Made by a program: the position numbers and the translations under genes. A stretch of 64,000 nt of DNA from VXPQ01 sp965248175 (lineage in GTDB: Bacteria > Bacteroidota > Rhodothermia > Rhodothermales > VXPQ01): contig OZ252093.1 in the NCBI GenBank assembly GCA_965248175.1, positions 558,001 to 622,000 of the forward strand, written 5' to 3'. Numbering within the stretch: the stretch's first letter is position 1; the number at the start of each line of letters is the position of its first letter. Shown one piece after another: positions 56,785 to 64,000 of the stretch. Below the pieces are notes generated by a model, which saw only the letters and a list, made by a program, of their open reading frames with translations, was not told where the DNA came from and ran no database searches.

Positions 56785-57126
56785 TCAGACAGCTTGCGCA
56801 ACAAGCGCATCAAGCCGGTCAACCAGATCCTTTTTGGGAGAAACCCCGACCAGTTGATCCGCAACCTGCCCGTCCTTGAAAAACAGCAGGGTCGGAATCG
56901 ACCGGATCCCGTACTGCATCGGCGTCTCCGTATTGTGATCGACATCCATCTTGACCACCTTCGCGCGTCCGGCGAATTCTCCGGCCAGTTCCTCGACCAC
57001 CGGCGCAATCATACGGCACGGCCCGCACCAGGCGGCCCAGAAATCCACGAGCACCGGCATGTCGGAGTCGAGCACTTCCTCTTTGAAACTGCTGTCCGTA
57101 ACCGGCAGCGCATTATGCGTATCCAT
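56785..57126 (-). CDS. trxA: Thioredoxin
   Basis: The 113-aa protein has the classical thioredoxin fold with VLVDFWAAWCGPCRMIAPVVEELA (residues about 25-48) and the cis-proline segment RSIPTLLFFKDGQ. It is cytosolic and is reduced by the adjacent trxB product. The gene sits between purL and trxB on the same strand. A good AGAAAC/GGAGAA-like site precedes the ATG. Confidence 0.96.
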   Translation of the reverse strand: MDTHNALPVTDSSFKEEVLDSDMPVLVDFWAAWCGPCRMIAPVVEELAGEFAGRAKVVKMDVDHNTETPMQYGIRSIPTLLFFKDGQVADQLVGVSPKKDLVDRLDALVAQAV

Positions 57127-57246
57127 GTTGTTTCTCCGGAAATTGGGGCATAATCAGGGGTTCATTCGTCAGCGCAATACCGGGGACGTATTACACAGCA
57201 TACAACAGAAAAAGGGTGCGTTGGTTTCCCTGTTCCGTTGCTGCGC

Positions 57247-59526
57247 CTACTGGTTCATATAGCTGGGGATGGCGTGTTCGTACGGACGGCAAAGTTCTTC
57301 TGCGGGCAGGTCAATGACCGGCTCACCGTCCAGAAGAATCGTCAGATTTCCGGGGCGCACAACGCCCAGCCGCGTAAGGCGAACGGGGGCCGCCTCGACG
57401 GCGTGTTCGATCTCGACGGTTCGTTCCGCCGACGCACTGAACACGATGCGGGATTGCGCCTCGCCGAACAACACCGCGTCCCGTCTCATACCCGGTGCGG
57501 CCAGATCGATTTCCGCGCCAGGGGCTTCCGTATGAAGCACACACTCGGCCAGCGCTACGGCCAGTCCTCCGTCGGAAACGTCGTGCGCGCTGCGCACGAG
57601 GCCTGCCTTGACAAGGTGCAGCATCGCCTCCTGCACTGCCGCTTCTTCCTCCAGCAGCATATACGGGGCGCCGCCCCGCACCAGCCCGTGTCGGCGCACC
57701 AGATACTCGGAGCCATTGATGTCCTCCCGGTGCGCCCAGTCTGCCGGGCTAAGCAGATACACCACATCGCCGGCCTCCCGGAAGGGCACGGTAACGACGC
57801 CGGTCTCGACATCCTCCACGATGCCCAGCATGCCGATCGTCGGGGTAGGGTAGACGGCGCCTTCCGGATTTTCGTTGTAGAAGGACACATTGCCGCCTGT
57901 CACCGGCGTGTCGAAGGTCCGGCAGGCGTCGCCCATGCCTCCAACCGCCTCCGTAAAGGCCCAGTAGACCTCCGGCTTGTACGGGTTGCCGAAATTAAGA
58001 CAGTTCGTGATAGCCACCGGCCTGCCCCCGGCGCATACCACGTTCCGGGCCGCCTCCGCCACGGCGATGCGCCCACCCTGACGCGGGTCGAGATACACAT
58101 ACCGTCCGTTGCAGTCGGTCTTGACGGCCAGTCCCTTGTTCGTGCCCTTGATGCGCACCACAGCGGCATCGCTCAATCCCGGGCCTGCCAGCGTGTTCGT
58201 CCGCACCATCGTATCGTACTGCTCGAACACCCAGCGCTTCGAGGCGATATTCGGGGAGCCGAGCAGGTCGAGCAGCACCGCACCGGCGTCGGTCGCCGGC
58301 ACATCTGGCACGTCAGCGAGGTCCAGCGCAATATCGTCGAGCCGGGCCGGGCGGCGCGTTTCCCGGTGATACACGGGCGCCCCGCCTCCCAGTACGAGAT
58401 GATCGGCTTCCACGTCCGCAACCAGCACGCCGTGCCAGAAAATCTTTACGCGGGGTTCGTGAATGACCTCTCCTATACATTCCGCATGCAGGTCCCATTT
58501 GCGGAAAATGGTCTCGATCTCATCCTCCCGGCCCTGCTCGCACACGAGCAGCATCCGCTCCTGGCTCTCCGAAAGCATGATCTCGTAGGGGGTCATCCCC
58601 GCTTCGCGCTGCGGCACCTTGTCCACATGAACAATCATGCCGCACTCGCCCTTCGCACTCATTTCGCAGGAGGAACAGGTAAGCCCGGCGGCCCCCATAT
58701 CCTGAATGCCCACGATCGCGCCGCTGGCGATGGCCTCCAGCGTGGCCTCCAGCAAAAGCTTTTCGGTGAATGGATCGCCCACCTGCACGCTGGGGCGCTT
58801 CGCCTCACTCCCCTCCGCAATTTCCTCGGAGGCGAAGGTAGCGCCATGAATGCCGTCCCGCCCGGTCGAGGACCCCACGATATATACCGGATTCCCCACG
58901 CCCTCGGCAATAGCCGAAGCGGTTTGTCCGATTTTCGCCACCCCCACGCTCATGGCGTTGACAAGGGGATTGCCCTCATAGGACGGATCGAAATACACCT
59001 CACCGGCCACGGTGGGCACGCCGAAGGAATTGCCGTAATCCCCGATTCCGCGCACCACCCCGTCGAAGAGATAGCGCACGCGGGGGTTGTCCAGCGCGCC
59101 GAACCGGAGCGAATTGAGCGAACAGATGGGCCGGGCGCCCATCGTGAAGATGTCGCGCTGGATGCCGCCCACGCCGGTAGCGGCCCCCTGGTAGGGCTCC
59201 ACCGCTGACGGGTGATTATGCGATTCGATTTTAAACGCGACCGCAAGACCGTCCCCGATATCGACGAGGCCGGCGTTTTCCTCCCCGGCTTCCGCGAGAA
59301 GCGCTTCGCCCTCCCGGGGAAGTGTCTTCAGCAGAGCAATGGAGTTCTTGTAGGAACAGTGTTCGCTCCACATGACGGAATAAATGCCCAGCTCGACGAA
59401 GGTCGGCGTGCGACCGAGCTTGTCGAGGATCCATCCATATTCCTCGTCCGTCAATCCATGATCCCGGGCCATCTCTATGGTGACTTCCGGGGTCGCGTCC
59501 GGCTGATCCGGCCTTGTTTCCGCCAT
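57247..59526 (-). CDS. purL: Phosphoribosylformylglycinamidine synthase subunit PurL
   Basis: The 759-aa protein is the small (Bacillus-type) PurL, which with PurQ and PurS converts FGAR, glutamine and ATP to FGAM in purine synthesis. Motifs include ELGIYSVMWSEHCSYKNS, the metal/ATP histidine in KIESHNHPSAVEPYQGAATGVGG (split region, residues about 95-117), SSTGRDGIHGATFAS, and GDACRTFDTPVTGGNVSFYN. ATG 59526 fits the family start MAETRPD; the longer frame upstream adds unconserved residues. PurQ and PurS are not nearby. It is followed by trxA, trxB. Confidence 0.95.
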   Translation of the reverse strand: MAETRPDQPDATPEVTIEMARDHGLTDEEYGWILDKLGRTPTFVELGIYSVMWSEHCSYKNSIALLKTLPREGEALLAEAGEENAGLVDIGDGLAVAFKIESHNHPSAVEPYQGAATGVGGIQRDIFTMGARPICSLNSLRFGALDNPRVRYLFDGVVRGIGDYGNSFGVPTVAGEVYFDPSYEGNPLVNAMSVGVAKIGQTASAIAEGVGNPVYIVGSSTGRDGIHGATFASEEIAEGSEAKRPSVQVGDPFTEKLLLEATLEAIASGAIVGIQDMGAAGLTCSSCEMSAKGECGMIVHVDKVPQREAGMTPYEIMLSESQERMLLVCEQGREDEIETIFRKWDLHAECIGEVIHEPRVKIFWHGVLVADVEADHLVLGGGAPVYHRETRRPARLDDIALDLADVPDVPATDAGAVLLDLLGSPNIASKRWVFEQYDTMVRTNTLAGPGLSDAAVVRIKGTNKGLAVKTDCNGRYVYLDPRQGGRIAVAEAARNVVCAGGRPVAITNCLNFGNPYKPEVYWAFTEAVGGMGDACRTFDTPVTGGNVSFYNENPEGAVYPTPTIGMLGIVEDVETGVVTVPFREAGDVVYLLSPADWAHREDINGSEYLVRRHGLVRGGAPYMLLEEEAAVQEAMLHLVKAGLVRSAHDVSDGGLAVALAECVLHTEAPGAEIDLAAPGMRRDAVLFGEAQSRIVFSASAERTVEIEHAVEAAPVRLTRLGVVRPGNLTILLDGEPVIDLPAEELCRPYEHAIPSYMNQ

Positions 59527-59650
59527 GCCTGCGTGAATGGGTAATACGTCTCTGCTATGCCCGTAGAAATATAGCCCGCAGGCGACCGGTTTCATATGGA
59601 GAAATCGTTACTTCAACGTAATATGCAGTATTCGTTTTTCCCGATTCCGT

Positions 59651-59676
59651 GGTATACTATATGAATACGGTATACT
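59651..59676 (+). promoter_or_regulatory. Repeated GGTATACT boxes upstream of the VOC gene
   Basis: GGTATACT occurs at 59651-59658 and 59669-59676, 18 bp apart, in an AT-rich stretch 38-63 bp before the VOC start. Each resembles a -10 box (TATACT) and contains the GTATAC palindrome, so the pair may be a promoter, an operator, or both. Confidence 0.4.
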
Positions 59677-59713
59677 GGAATGTGAACAGGCCCCGAGGCA
59701 ACCCGGCGAACTC

Positions 59714-60100
59714 ATGCTGAAGATTATCCCGAACATCCCGGTGGCAGACCTTGAACGCTCCGTCGAGTTTTACCTGGATATTCTTGGTTTCGAGATGATC
59801 AACATACGGGGGCGCGGCGAAATGGCGCGGGCGCACCTGCGCAGAGGCGAGGTAGAAATCATTTTCCGTTCCTGTGACCCGGAGGCGCCGCTCCCGTTTC
59901 CCGACCCGTTCCTGACGAACCAGGTCATCCTGCACATTCAGGTGAACGACATCCTCGCCTTGTACGACCGCATCAAGGAGAATCCGGTGGAAGTGGTGCA
60001 GGCGCTCGAGCCCACGCTCTTCGGGGCTGCCCAATTCATGATTCGCGACATCGACGGGCGCATCATTTCCTTCGACCAGCCAGGAAACGTGCAGGGATAG
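59714..60100 (+). CDS. VOC family protein (glyoxalase/bleomycin resistance-type)
   Basis: The 128-aa protein has the paired beta-alpha-beta-beta-beta modules of the vicinal oxygen chelate fold: IIPNIPVADLERSVEFYLDILGFEMIN at the start and HIQVNDILALYDRIKENPVEVVQAL in the second half, with FMIRDIDGRIISFDQPG at the end. It could be a dioxygenase, isomerase or antibiotic-binding protein; metal ligands are not all recognisable. Divergent from purL, with tandem GGTATACT boxes before it, and convergent with rpoD. Confidence 0.88.
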   Translation: MLKIIPNIPVADLERSVEFYLDILGFEMINIRGRGEMARAHLRRGEVEIIFRSCDPEAPLPFPDPFLTNQVILHIQVNDILALYDRIKENPVEVVQALEPTLFGAAQFMIRDIDGRIISFDQPGNVQG

Positions 60101-60170
60101 GCCCTGCAGGAAATACGCACCTGCAAAGGACATGACCGGGGGGATGCGCTATGGCGCAGATTCCCTCCCG

Positions 60171-61010
60171 CTACCCGATGTGCATCTGCAATTCCTCGCG
60201 CCGGTGCTTCTGGCGCAGCTTGCGAAGAGCTTTTTCCTTGATCTGACGAACGCGCTCGCGAGTCAGGTCGAAACGCTGGCCTATTTCTTCGAGCGTCAGT
60301 GGGTGCTCGCGCCCGATCCCGAAATAAAGGCGGGTAATCTCCGCTTCACGGTCCTGCAACAAAGCCAGCGCACATTCAATATCGATTTTGATGGACTCTT
60401 CCAGAAGGGTTTCGTCCGGAGAAATATCTTCGTCGTCAGAAAATATATCCAGTAAACTATTGTCGTCGTCCTCATTGAACGGTGCATCCATCGAGAGGTG
60501 GCGCCCCGTATGCTGCATGGCCTCGCGGACCTTGTGGACGTCGATCTCAAGCTCCTCGGCCAATTCCTCGATATTCGGCGCCCGTTCATGCTCTTGGGAA
60601 AGCCGGGCGCTGGTCTTGCGAATCTTCGAAATCGTGCCAATGCGGTTCAGCGGCAATCGCACCACGCGGCTTTGTTCGGCCAGAGCCTGCAAAATGGCCT
60701 GACGAATCCACCAGACAGCGTACGAGATAAACTTGAATCCGCGGGTCTCGTCGAACCGCTGAGCCGCCTTGATAAGCCCGTAATTACCTTCGTTGATCAG
60801 GTCGGCGAGGGACAATCCCTGTCCCTGATATTTTTTGGCCACGGAGACCACGAAGCGCAGATTCGCACGGGTCAGTTTGTGCAATGCTTCCTGATCTCCA
60901 CCATGGATGCGCTGGGCCAGATATACCTCTTCATCCGGTTCAAGAAGCGGGATGCGACCGATCTCCTGGAGATACTGGTCCAGCATCCGCTGCTGACGGG
61001 GGACATACAT
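60171..61010 (-). CDS. rpoD: RNA polymerase sigma factor, RpoD/SigA family
   Basis: The 279-aa protein lacks region 1.1 as in Bacteroidota primary sigma factors. Region 1.2 has YLQEIGRIPLLEPDEE (residues about 13-28), region 2 has ANLRFVVSVAKKYQGQGLSLADLINEGNYGLIKAA and FKFISYAVWWIRQAI (about 49-110), and region 4 has LTLEEIGQRFDLTRERVRQIKEKALRKLRQ (about 237-266). A negatively charged insert (NEDDDNSLLDIFSDDEDISPDE) lies between regions 3 and 4. It directs transcription of housekeeping genes and is probably the main sigma factor. The 236 bp upstream hold its promoter. Confidence 0.92.
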   Translation of the reverse strand: MYVPRQQRMLDQYLQEIGRIPLLEPDEEVYLAQRIHGGDQEALHKLTRANLRFVVSVAKKYQGQGLSLADLINEGNYGLIKAAQRFDETRGFKFISYAVWWIRQAILQALAEQSRVVRLPLNRIGTISKIRKTSARLSQEHERAPNIEELAEELEIDVHKVREAMQHTGRHLSMDAPFNEDDDNSLLDIFSDDEDISPDETLLEESIKIDIECALALLQDREAEITRLYFGIGREHPLTLEEIGQRFDLTRERVRQIKEKALRKLRQKHRREELQMHIG

Positions 61011-61246
61011 AGGTCAGGCTGGGGTTGTAGCGGTAGTGCGGAATGGTTTGCCGTTTACTTGAAAAAACCTGGACAAAGCGTCCTGTGCGCCACAAGGCCG
61101 GAAAAGCATTGGCCTTCCTGGCGCCCTATCGTATCGAGTCGGTTACAATCCATGCCTGCAAACAAAAAAAGTTCCGGATACTTCCCGATTTCGATGCGAA
61201 AGACGCATTCGTTACAAGATGCGTATAGCTATTGAATACGGAAGTC

Positions 61247-62857
61247 CTACCGGCGTTCCCGGGCATGGGTTTCCGAATCGAGTAAGGCGATCACGGCGTC
61301 GGCGATCTCGCGATGCTCGCACAGGCGCGGCACTTTGGCTTGACCGCTTAACCGTCCCCGCGTTTCCCGGAGCCACGCATGAAACGTTCCAGGGGGCAGC
61401 GCCACCACCTCAGGCCGCTCGAACGCCTGCGCCTCACGGCGAATCCGGTAATGCCGGTTAAATTCATTGAGGTAATCGTCTATTTCGCTCGAAAAACGAT
61501 CCATGCTGTCCGGCGCCCGTTCGAATTCCACCAGCCACTGATGGGACGGGGGGCGATCCGTTGCCGGGGGGTTCGGAGCAACATGAAAATCACGTACCTG
61601 CGCGCCCGTACGCTCACAGGCAATGTGCAGCGCATGGCGTGCTTCCTCGCTGAAAACGGCCTCTCCGTACTTGTCTATCATCTCGTTCGTACGCCCCGCC
61701 ACGAAGATTTTATGCGGAGCAGTATCCGTGAAACGCACCACATCCCCGACGGGGTAACCCCAGAGCCCGCTGCACGTGGAAACGAAAAGGCCGTACCGCA
61801 CATCGGTTTCCACCTCGCCGATCGTATATCGACGCGCATTCGGATCGTTGATCTCGTCCATCCGGACAAATTCGAAAAACACGCCGTTGTCGAGGTGCAG
61901 GAGCATGGCCGGATCGCTCGCGTCATCCTGAAAGGAGAAAAATCCTTCCGAGGCGCCATACACCTCCAGAAACTGTAGTTTCGGCAAGGCGATCTTTTCC
62001 TGGAGCAATTCCCGATAGGAACTCAGCGCCACGCCCCCCGCAATGAATACCCGCAACCGGGGCCATACGTCGGCGACCGTCCTGGCGTCGGAACCGAACC
62101 GCTCCCGATGCTGCCGGATGAGTTCGTCGAAAAAAACCATGGCCCATGATGGGACCATGACCAGACACCGCACGTCCATTCCCACGGTCCGCCGGGCGAC
62201 CGTACGCAACTTTTCTTCCCAGTTCGGCAGAAAGGCTACCTCGTTCGGGACAGCCTGAAGAATATGCCGGTATAAAAAAGGCACATGTTCCGCCTGAAGC
62301 CCACTGACCTCCCCGATTTTCATGCCGGGATAGGCCGGGTCCTCTTCGATGCGGCCGGGCAGCGCAACGTGCTTGCCCAGCAGGTACCCGACATTGCCCG
62401 TCCGGGCCAAATACGTCATCCCGACAGAAAGCATGAAACGGCGATTCGCGGTAAACATTTCCGCACTCACCGGTATGATCTTGCCGGTGGATGTCGTCCC
62501 GCTCGATACCGCGAAGTGCCGGAACCTGCCGGGCCATATAACATCTTGCGCTCCGCCACGGATACGACGTATGTCCTCCTCGAAGTCGCCGTAGGTATGG
62601 AGCGGAACGCGGGCCTGATACGCTGCAACCACATCCCGGGCGCGGGCGATCTCCCCGAACCCGTACCGGCGGCCCCACTCCGTGCCGGCGGCCTGCTGCA
62701 AGAGGCCTCGCAACAGGGTATGCTGCACATGCACCGGGTCCTTTAAAAACCCTTCCACTTTCGCGAGCGTTCGTGAGGGAAACCGAACCGCCGGTTTTGC
62801 AGCGGCATTTGTAGAATGGTGTACATCGGCACCGTTTGCGCCAGACCAAGTAAACAT
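61247..62857 (-). CDS. GH3 auxin-responsive promoter family protein (acyl-adenylate/amidosynthetase-like)
   Basis: The 536-aa product (ATG 62857, just 28 bp from folP) is a GH3-family ANL-type enzyme: VSSGTTSTGKIIPVSAEM is the phosphate-binding P-loop-like motif, followed by LYRHILQAVPNEVAFLP, FIAGGVALSSYRELL, EVYGASEGFFSFQ (the adenylation YGASE motif) and YPVGDVVRFTDTAPHKIFVAGRTNEMIDKYGEAV. In plants these conjugate amino acids to hormones; bacterial members of Bacteroidota and relatives have no proven substrate. The longer frame upstream overlaps folP in antisense and is rejected. Its promoter and that of folP lie in the short divergent gap. Confidence 0.88.
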   Translation of the reverse strand: MFTWSGANGADVHHSTNAAAKPAVRFPSRTLAKVEGFLKDPVHVQHTLLRGLLQQAAGTEWGRRYGFGEIARARDVVAAYQARVPLHTYGDFEEDIRRIRGGAQDVIWPGRFRHFAVSSGTTSTGKIIPVSAEMFTANRRFMLSVGMTYLARTGNVGYLLGKHVALPGRIEEDPAYPGMKIGEVSGLQAEHVPFLYRHILQAVPNEVAFLPNWEEKLRTVARRTVGMDVRCLVMVPSWAMVFFDELIRQHRERFGSDARTVADVWPRLRVFIAGGVALSSYRELLQEKIALPKLQFLEVYGASEGFFSFQDDASDPAMLLHLDNGVFFEFVRMDEINDPNARRYTIGEVETDVRYGLFVSTCSGLWGYPVGDVVRFTDTAPHKIFVAGRTNEMIDKYGEAVFSEEARHALHIACERTGAQVRDFHVAPNPPATDRPPSHQWLVEFERAPDSMDRFSSEIDDYLNEFNRHYRIRREAQAFERPEVVALPPGTFHAWLRETRGRLSGQAKVPRLCEHREIADAVIALLDSETHARERR

Positions 62858-62885
62858 ACTAAGACAACGTCCGAAACAGGTCTTT

Positions 62886-63809
62886 ATGTTCGAAATACCC
62901 CCCGCAAAAACGATATCCGACCCCGATGCGTTCCTTTTGCGCGTACGCGGGCATACGCTGGATTGTACGCCAGGGATGGCCTCCGGGGCGCGTGTCATGG
63001 GCATTCTGAACGTAACCCCGGATTCGTTTTCGGACGGCGGAACGTACACTTCCGTGCCGGCGGCGTTGCGCCGCGTCGAGGAAATGCTCGACGAAGGTGC
63101 TTCGCTCATCGACATAGGCGGGGAATCGTCCCGTCCGCGCGGCACTGTGTATGGCGAAGGGGCCTCCGCCGTTCCGATCCGCGAAGAAATAAATCGGGTG
63201 CTTCCTGTCGTGGAAGCCGTGGTCGACTGCTTTCCCGAAGCTATTCTGTCCATCGACACCTGGAAGCCGGAAGTGGCGGAGGCGGCACTCGCAGCGGGGG
63301 CGCACATCATTAACGATGTCACCGGACTTCGATATACCGGGGAAACGGCAACCGTAGCAGCCAGGTACAATGCCCCGCTCGTCATCATGCACTCGATCGG
63401 TAAACCGGGCGCTATGCCGGCCCGGCACGAGTATGCGGATGTCGTGCGCGAAGTCACGGCTTCGTTGGCCGCCAGCCTGGAACGGGCAGAAGCGGCGGGA
63501 GTGCGGCACATTGTGGTCGATCCCGGTTTCGGTTTCGGGAAACGCCACGAAGAAAACCTGCAACTGCTTGGTGCGGTGGGAGATATATTTGAAATGGGAC
63601 GCCCGGTCATGATCGGCGTATCGCGGAAAAGCGCTATCGGGGCAATCCTCGGCACACCCGATGATCCTGCCCCGGTCGGAGAACGGCTTTTCGGATCCCT
63701 GGGCGCCACGGCGGTCGGGGTCCTGCGCGGCGCCTCCATCGTACGCACCCACGACGTACGGCCCACCGTGGAATTGCTCAAGGGCATGGGCGCTGCCCTG
63801 TATGCATAG
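62886..63809 (+). CDS. folP: Dihydropteroate synthase
   Basis: The 307-aa enzyme joins p-aminobenzoate and a pterin diphosphate in folate synthesis. It has both family signatures: MGILNVTPDSFSDGG (residues about 38-52) and SLIDIGGESSRPRG (about 72-85), then SIDTWKPEVAEAALAAGAHIINDV, VDPGFGFGKRHEENLQLL and GVSRKSAIGAI. The ATG at 62886 gives a usual length; the frame extends further upstream but runs antisense to the GH3 gene. It is followed after 24 bp by cdaA, a gene order common in Bacteroidota. Confidence 0.95.
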   Translation: MFEIPPAKTISDPDAFLLRVRGHTLDCTPGMASGARVMGILNVTPDSFSDGGTYTSVPAALRRVEEMLDEGASLIDIGGESSRPRGTVYGEGASAVPIREEINRVLPVVEAVVDCFPEAILSIDTWKPEVAEAALAAGAHIINDVTGLRYTGETATVAARYNAPLVIMHSIGKPGAMPARHEYADVVREVTASLAASLERAEAAGVRHIVVDPGFGFGKRHEENLQLLGAVGDIFEMGRPVMIGVSRKSAIGAILGTPDDPAPVGERLFGSLGATAVGVLRGASIVRTHDVRPTVELLKGMGAALYA

Positions 63810-63833
63810 GCAACACCGGAATACGATAACATT

Positions 63834-64000
63834 GTGCAGATAACCGATTGGTTCATACCGCTCCGCATCGTCGATTTCGTCGAAATCGCAGCGGTGTCGT
63901 ACATCCTGTACAAGCTCTACCGGTTCATGCGGGGTACGATCGCCTTGCAGATATTGATCGGGCTCATTGCGCTGTACGTCGTGCAGGTGATCGTGACGGC
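63834..64000 (+). CDS. cdaA: Diadenylate cyclase CdaA, N-terminal part (runs off right edge)
   Basis: The last 167 bp open a frame from GTG 63834 that reads ITDWFIPLRIVDFVEIAAVS, then YILYKLYRFMRGTIALQIL and IGLIALYVVQVI. This is the typical transmembrane start of CdaA/DacA-type membrane diadenylate cyclases, which make cyclic di-AMP; the DisA_N catalytic domain would follow outside the window. Position right after folP is the usual context in this group. The start codon choice rests on the hydrophobic register only. Confidence 0.85.
   Translation, partial: MQITDWFIPLRIVDFVEIAAVSYILYKLYRFMRGTIALQILIGLIALYVVQVIVT

Noticed and set aside
62858..63913. N-terminal extension of the GH3 frame across folP on the minus strand
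   Set aside because: The extension is low-complexity Ser/Arg/Thr and antisense to folP; the GH3 family start fits ATG 62857.

Overview
This window looks like a chromosomal stretch from a GC-rich member of the Rhodothermota/Bacteroidota side of the FCB group, most likely a marine or host-associated Rhodothermales-type bacterium. The support is indirect but consistent: a secreted protein ending in a type IX secretion (Por-type) sorting domain, DUF4199 and CarboxypepD_reg/DUF5686-like proteins, a short RpoD-type sigma factor without region 1.1, the folP-cdaA gene order, many lipoproteins and weak Shine-Dalgarno sites. No rRNA, tRNA or CRISPR array was seen.

Left part (1-33.5 kb): a tandemly duplicated beta-propeller lipoprotein, one copy of which is split by two unrelated insertion sequences (IS1595 and IS256 types) with perfect 8-bp target duplications; a DUF5686-like outer-membrane protein; a frameshifted FAD oxidoreductase; DUF4199 and DoxX membrane proteins; a group II PLP decarboxylase; a PhoD-like phosphatase; two sulfatases in an operon; an orphan DNA methyltransferase; then a catabolic block (ThuA lipoprotein, a ThuA-dehydrogenase-cupredoxin fusion, cupin, Tm-1-like and PEP-hydrolase-like pair, MazG, xylose isomerase) and a 14-blade WD40 protein exported by T9SS. 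This is a scavenging and polysaccharide/sulfate-ester degradation repertoire.

Middle (33.5-41.4 kb): an accessory island. It holds a Fic AMP-transferase with putative operator boxes, an AlbA_2/ATPase protein overlapping a ParA-like ATPase, and a convergent 902-aa STAND-like NTPase with a winged helix and six TPR-like repeats, bracketed by 19-nt inverted repeats and followed by wrecked Fic and VapC genes. This is the best candidate for an uncharacterised defence or conflict system.

Next (41.4-52.4 kb): a DinB-like protein, an approximately 3300-aa secreted protein made of about 26 Ig/PKD-like modules arranged in a three-module super-repeat, and a zeta-toxin-like kinase with a mutated Walker A motif overlapping a small putative antitoxin.

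Right part (52.6-64 kb): housekeeping genes: pdxH, proline dehydrogenase, LysM/BON lipoprotein, trxB, trxA, purL, a VOC protein, rpoD, a GH3-family protein, folP and the start of cdaA (diadenylate cyclase), which runs off the right edge.
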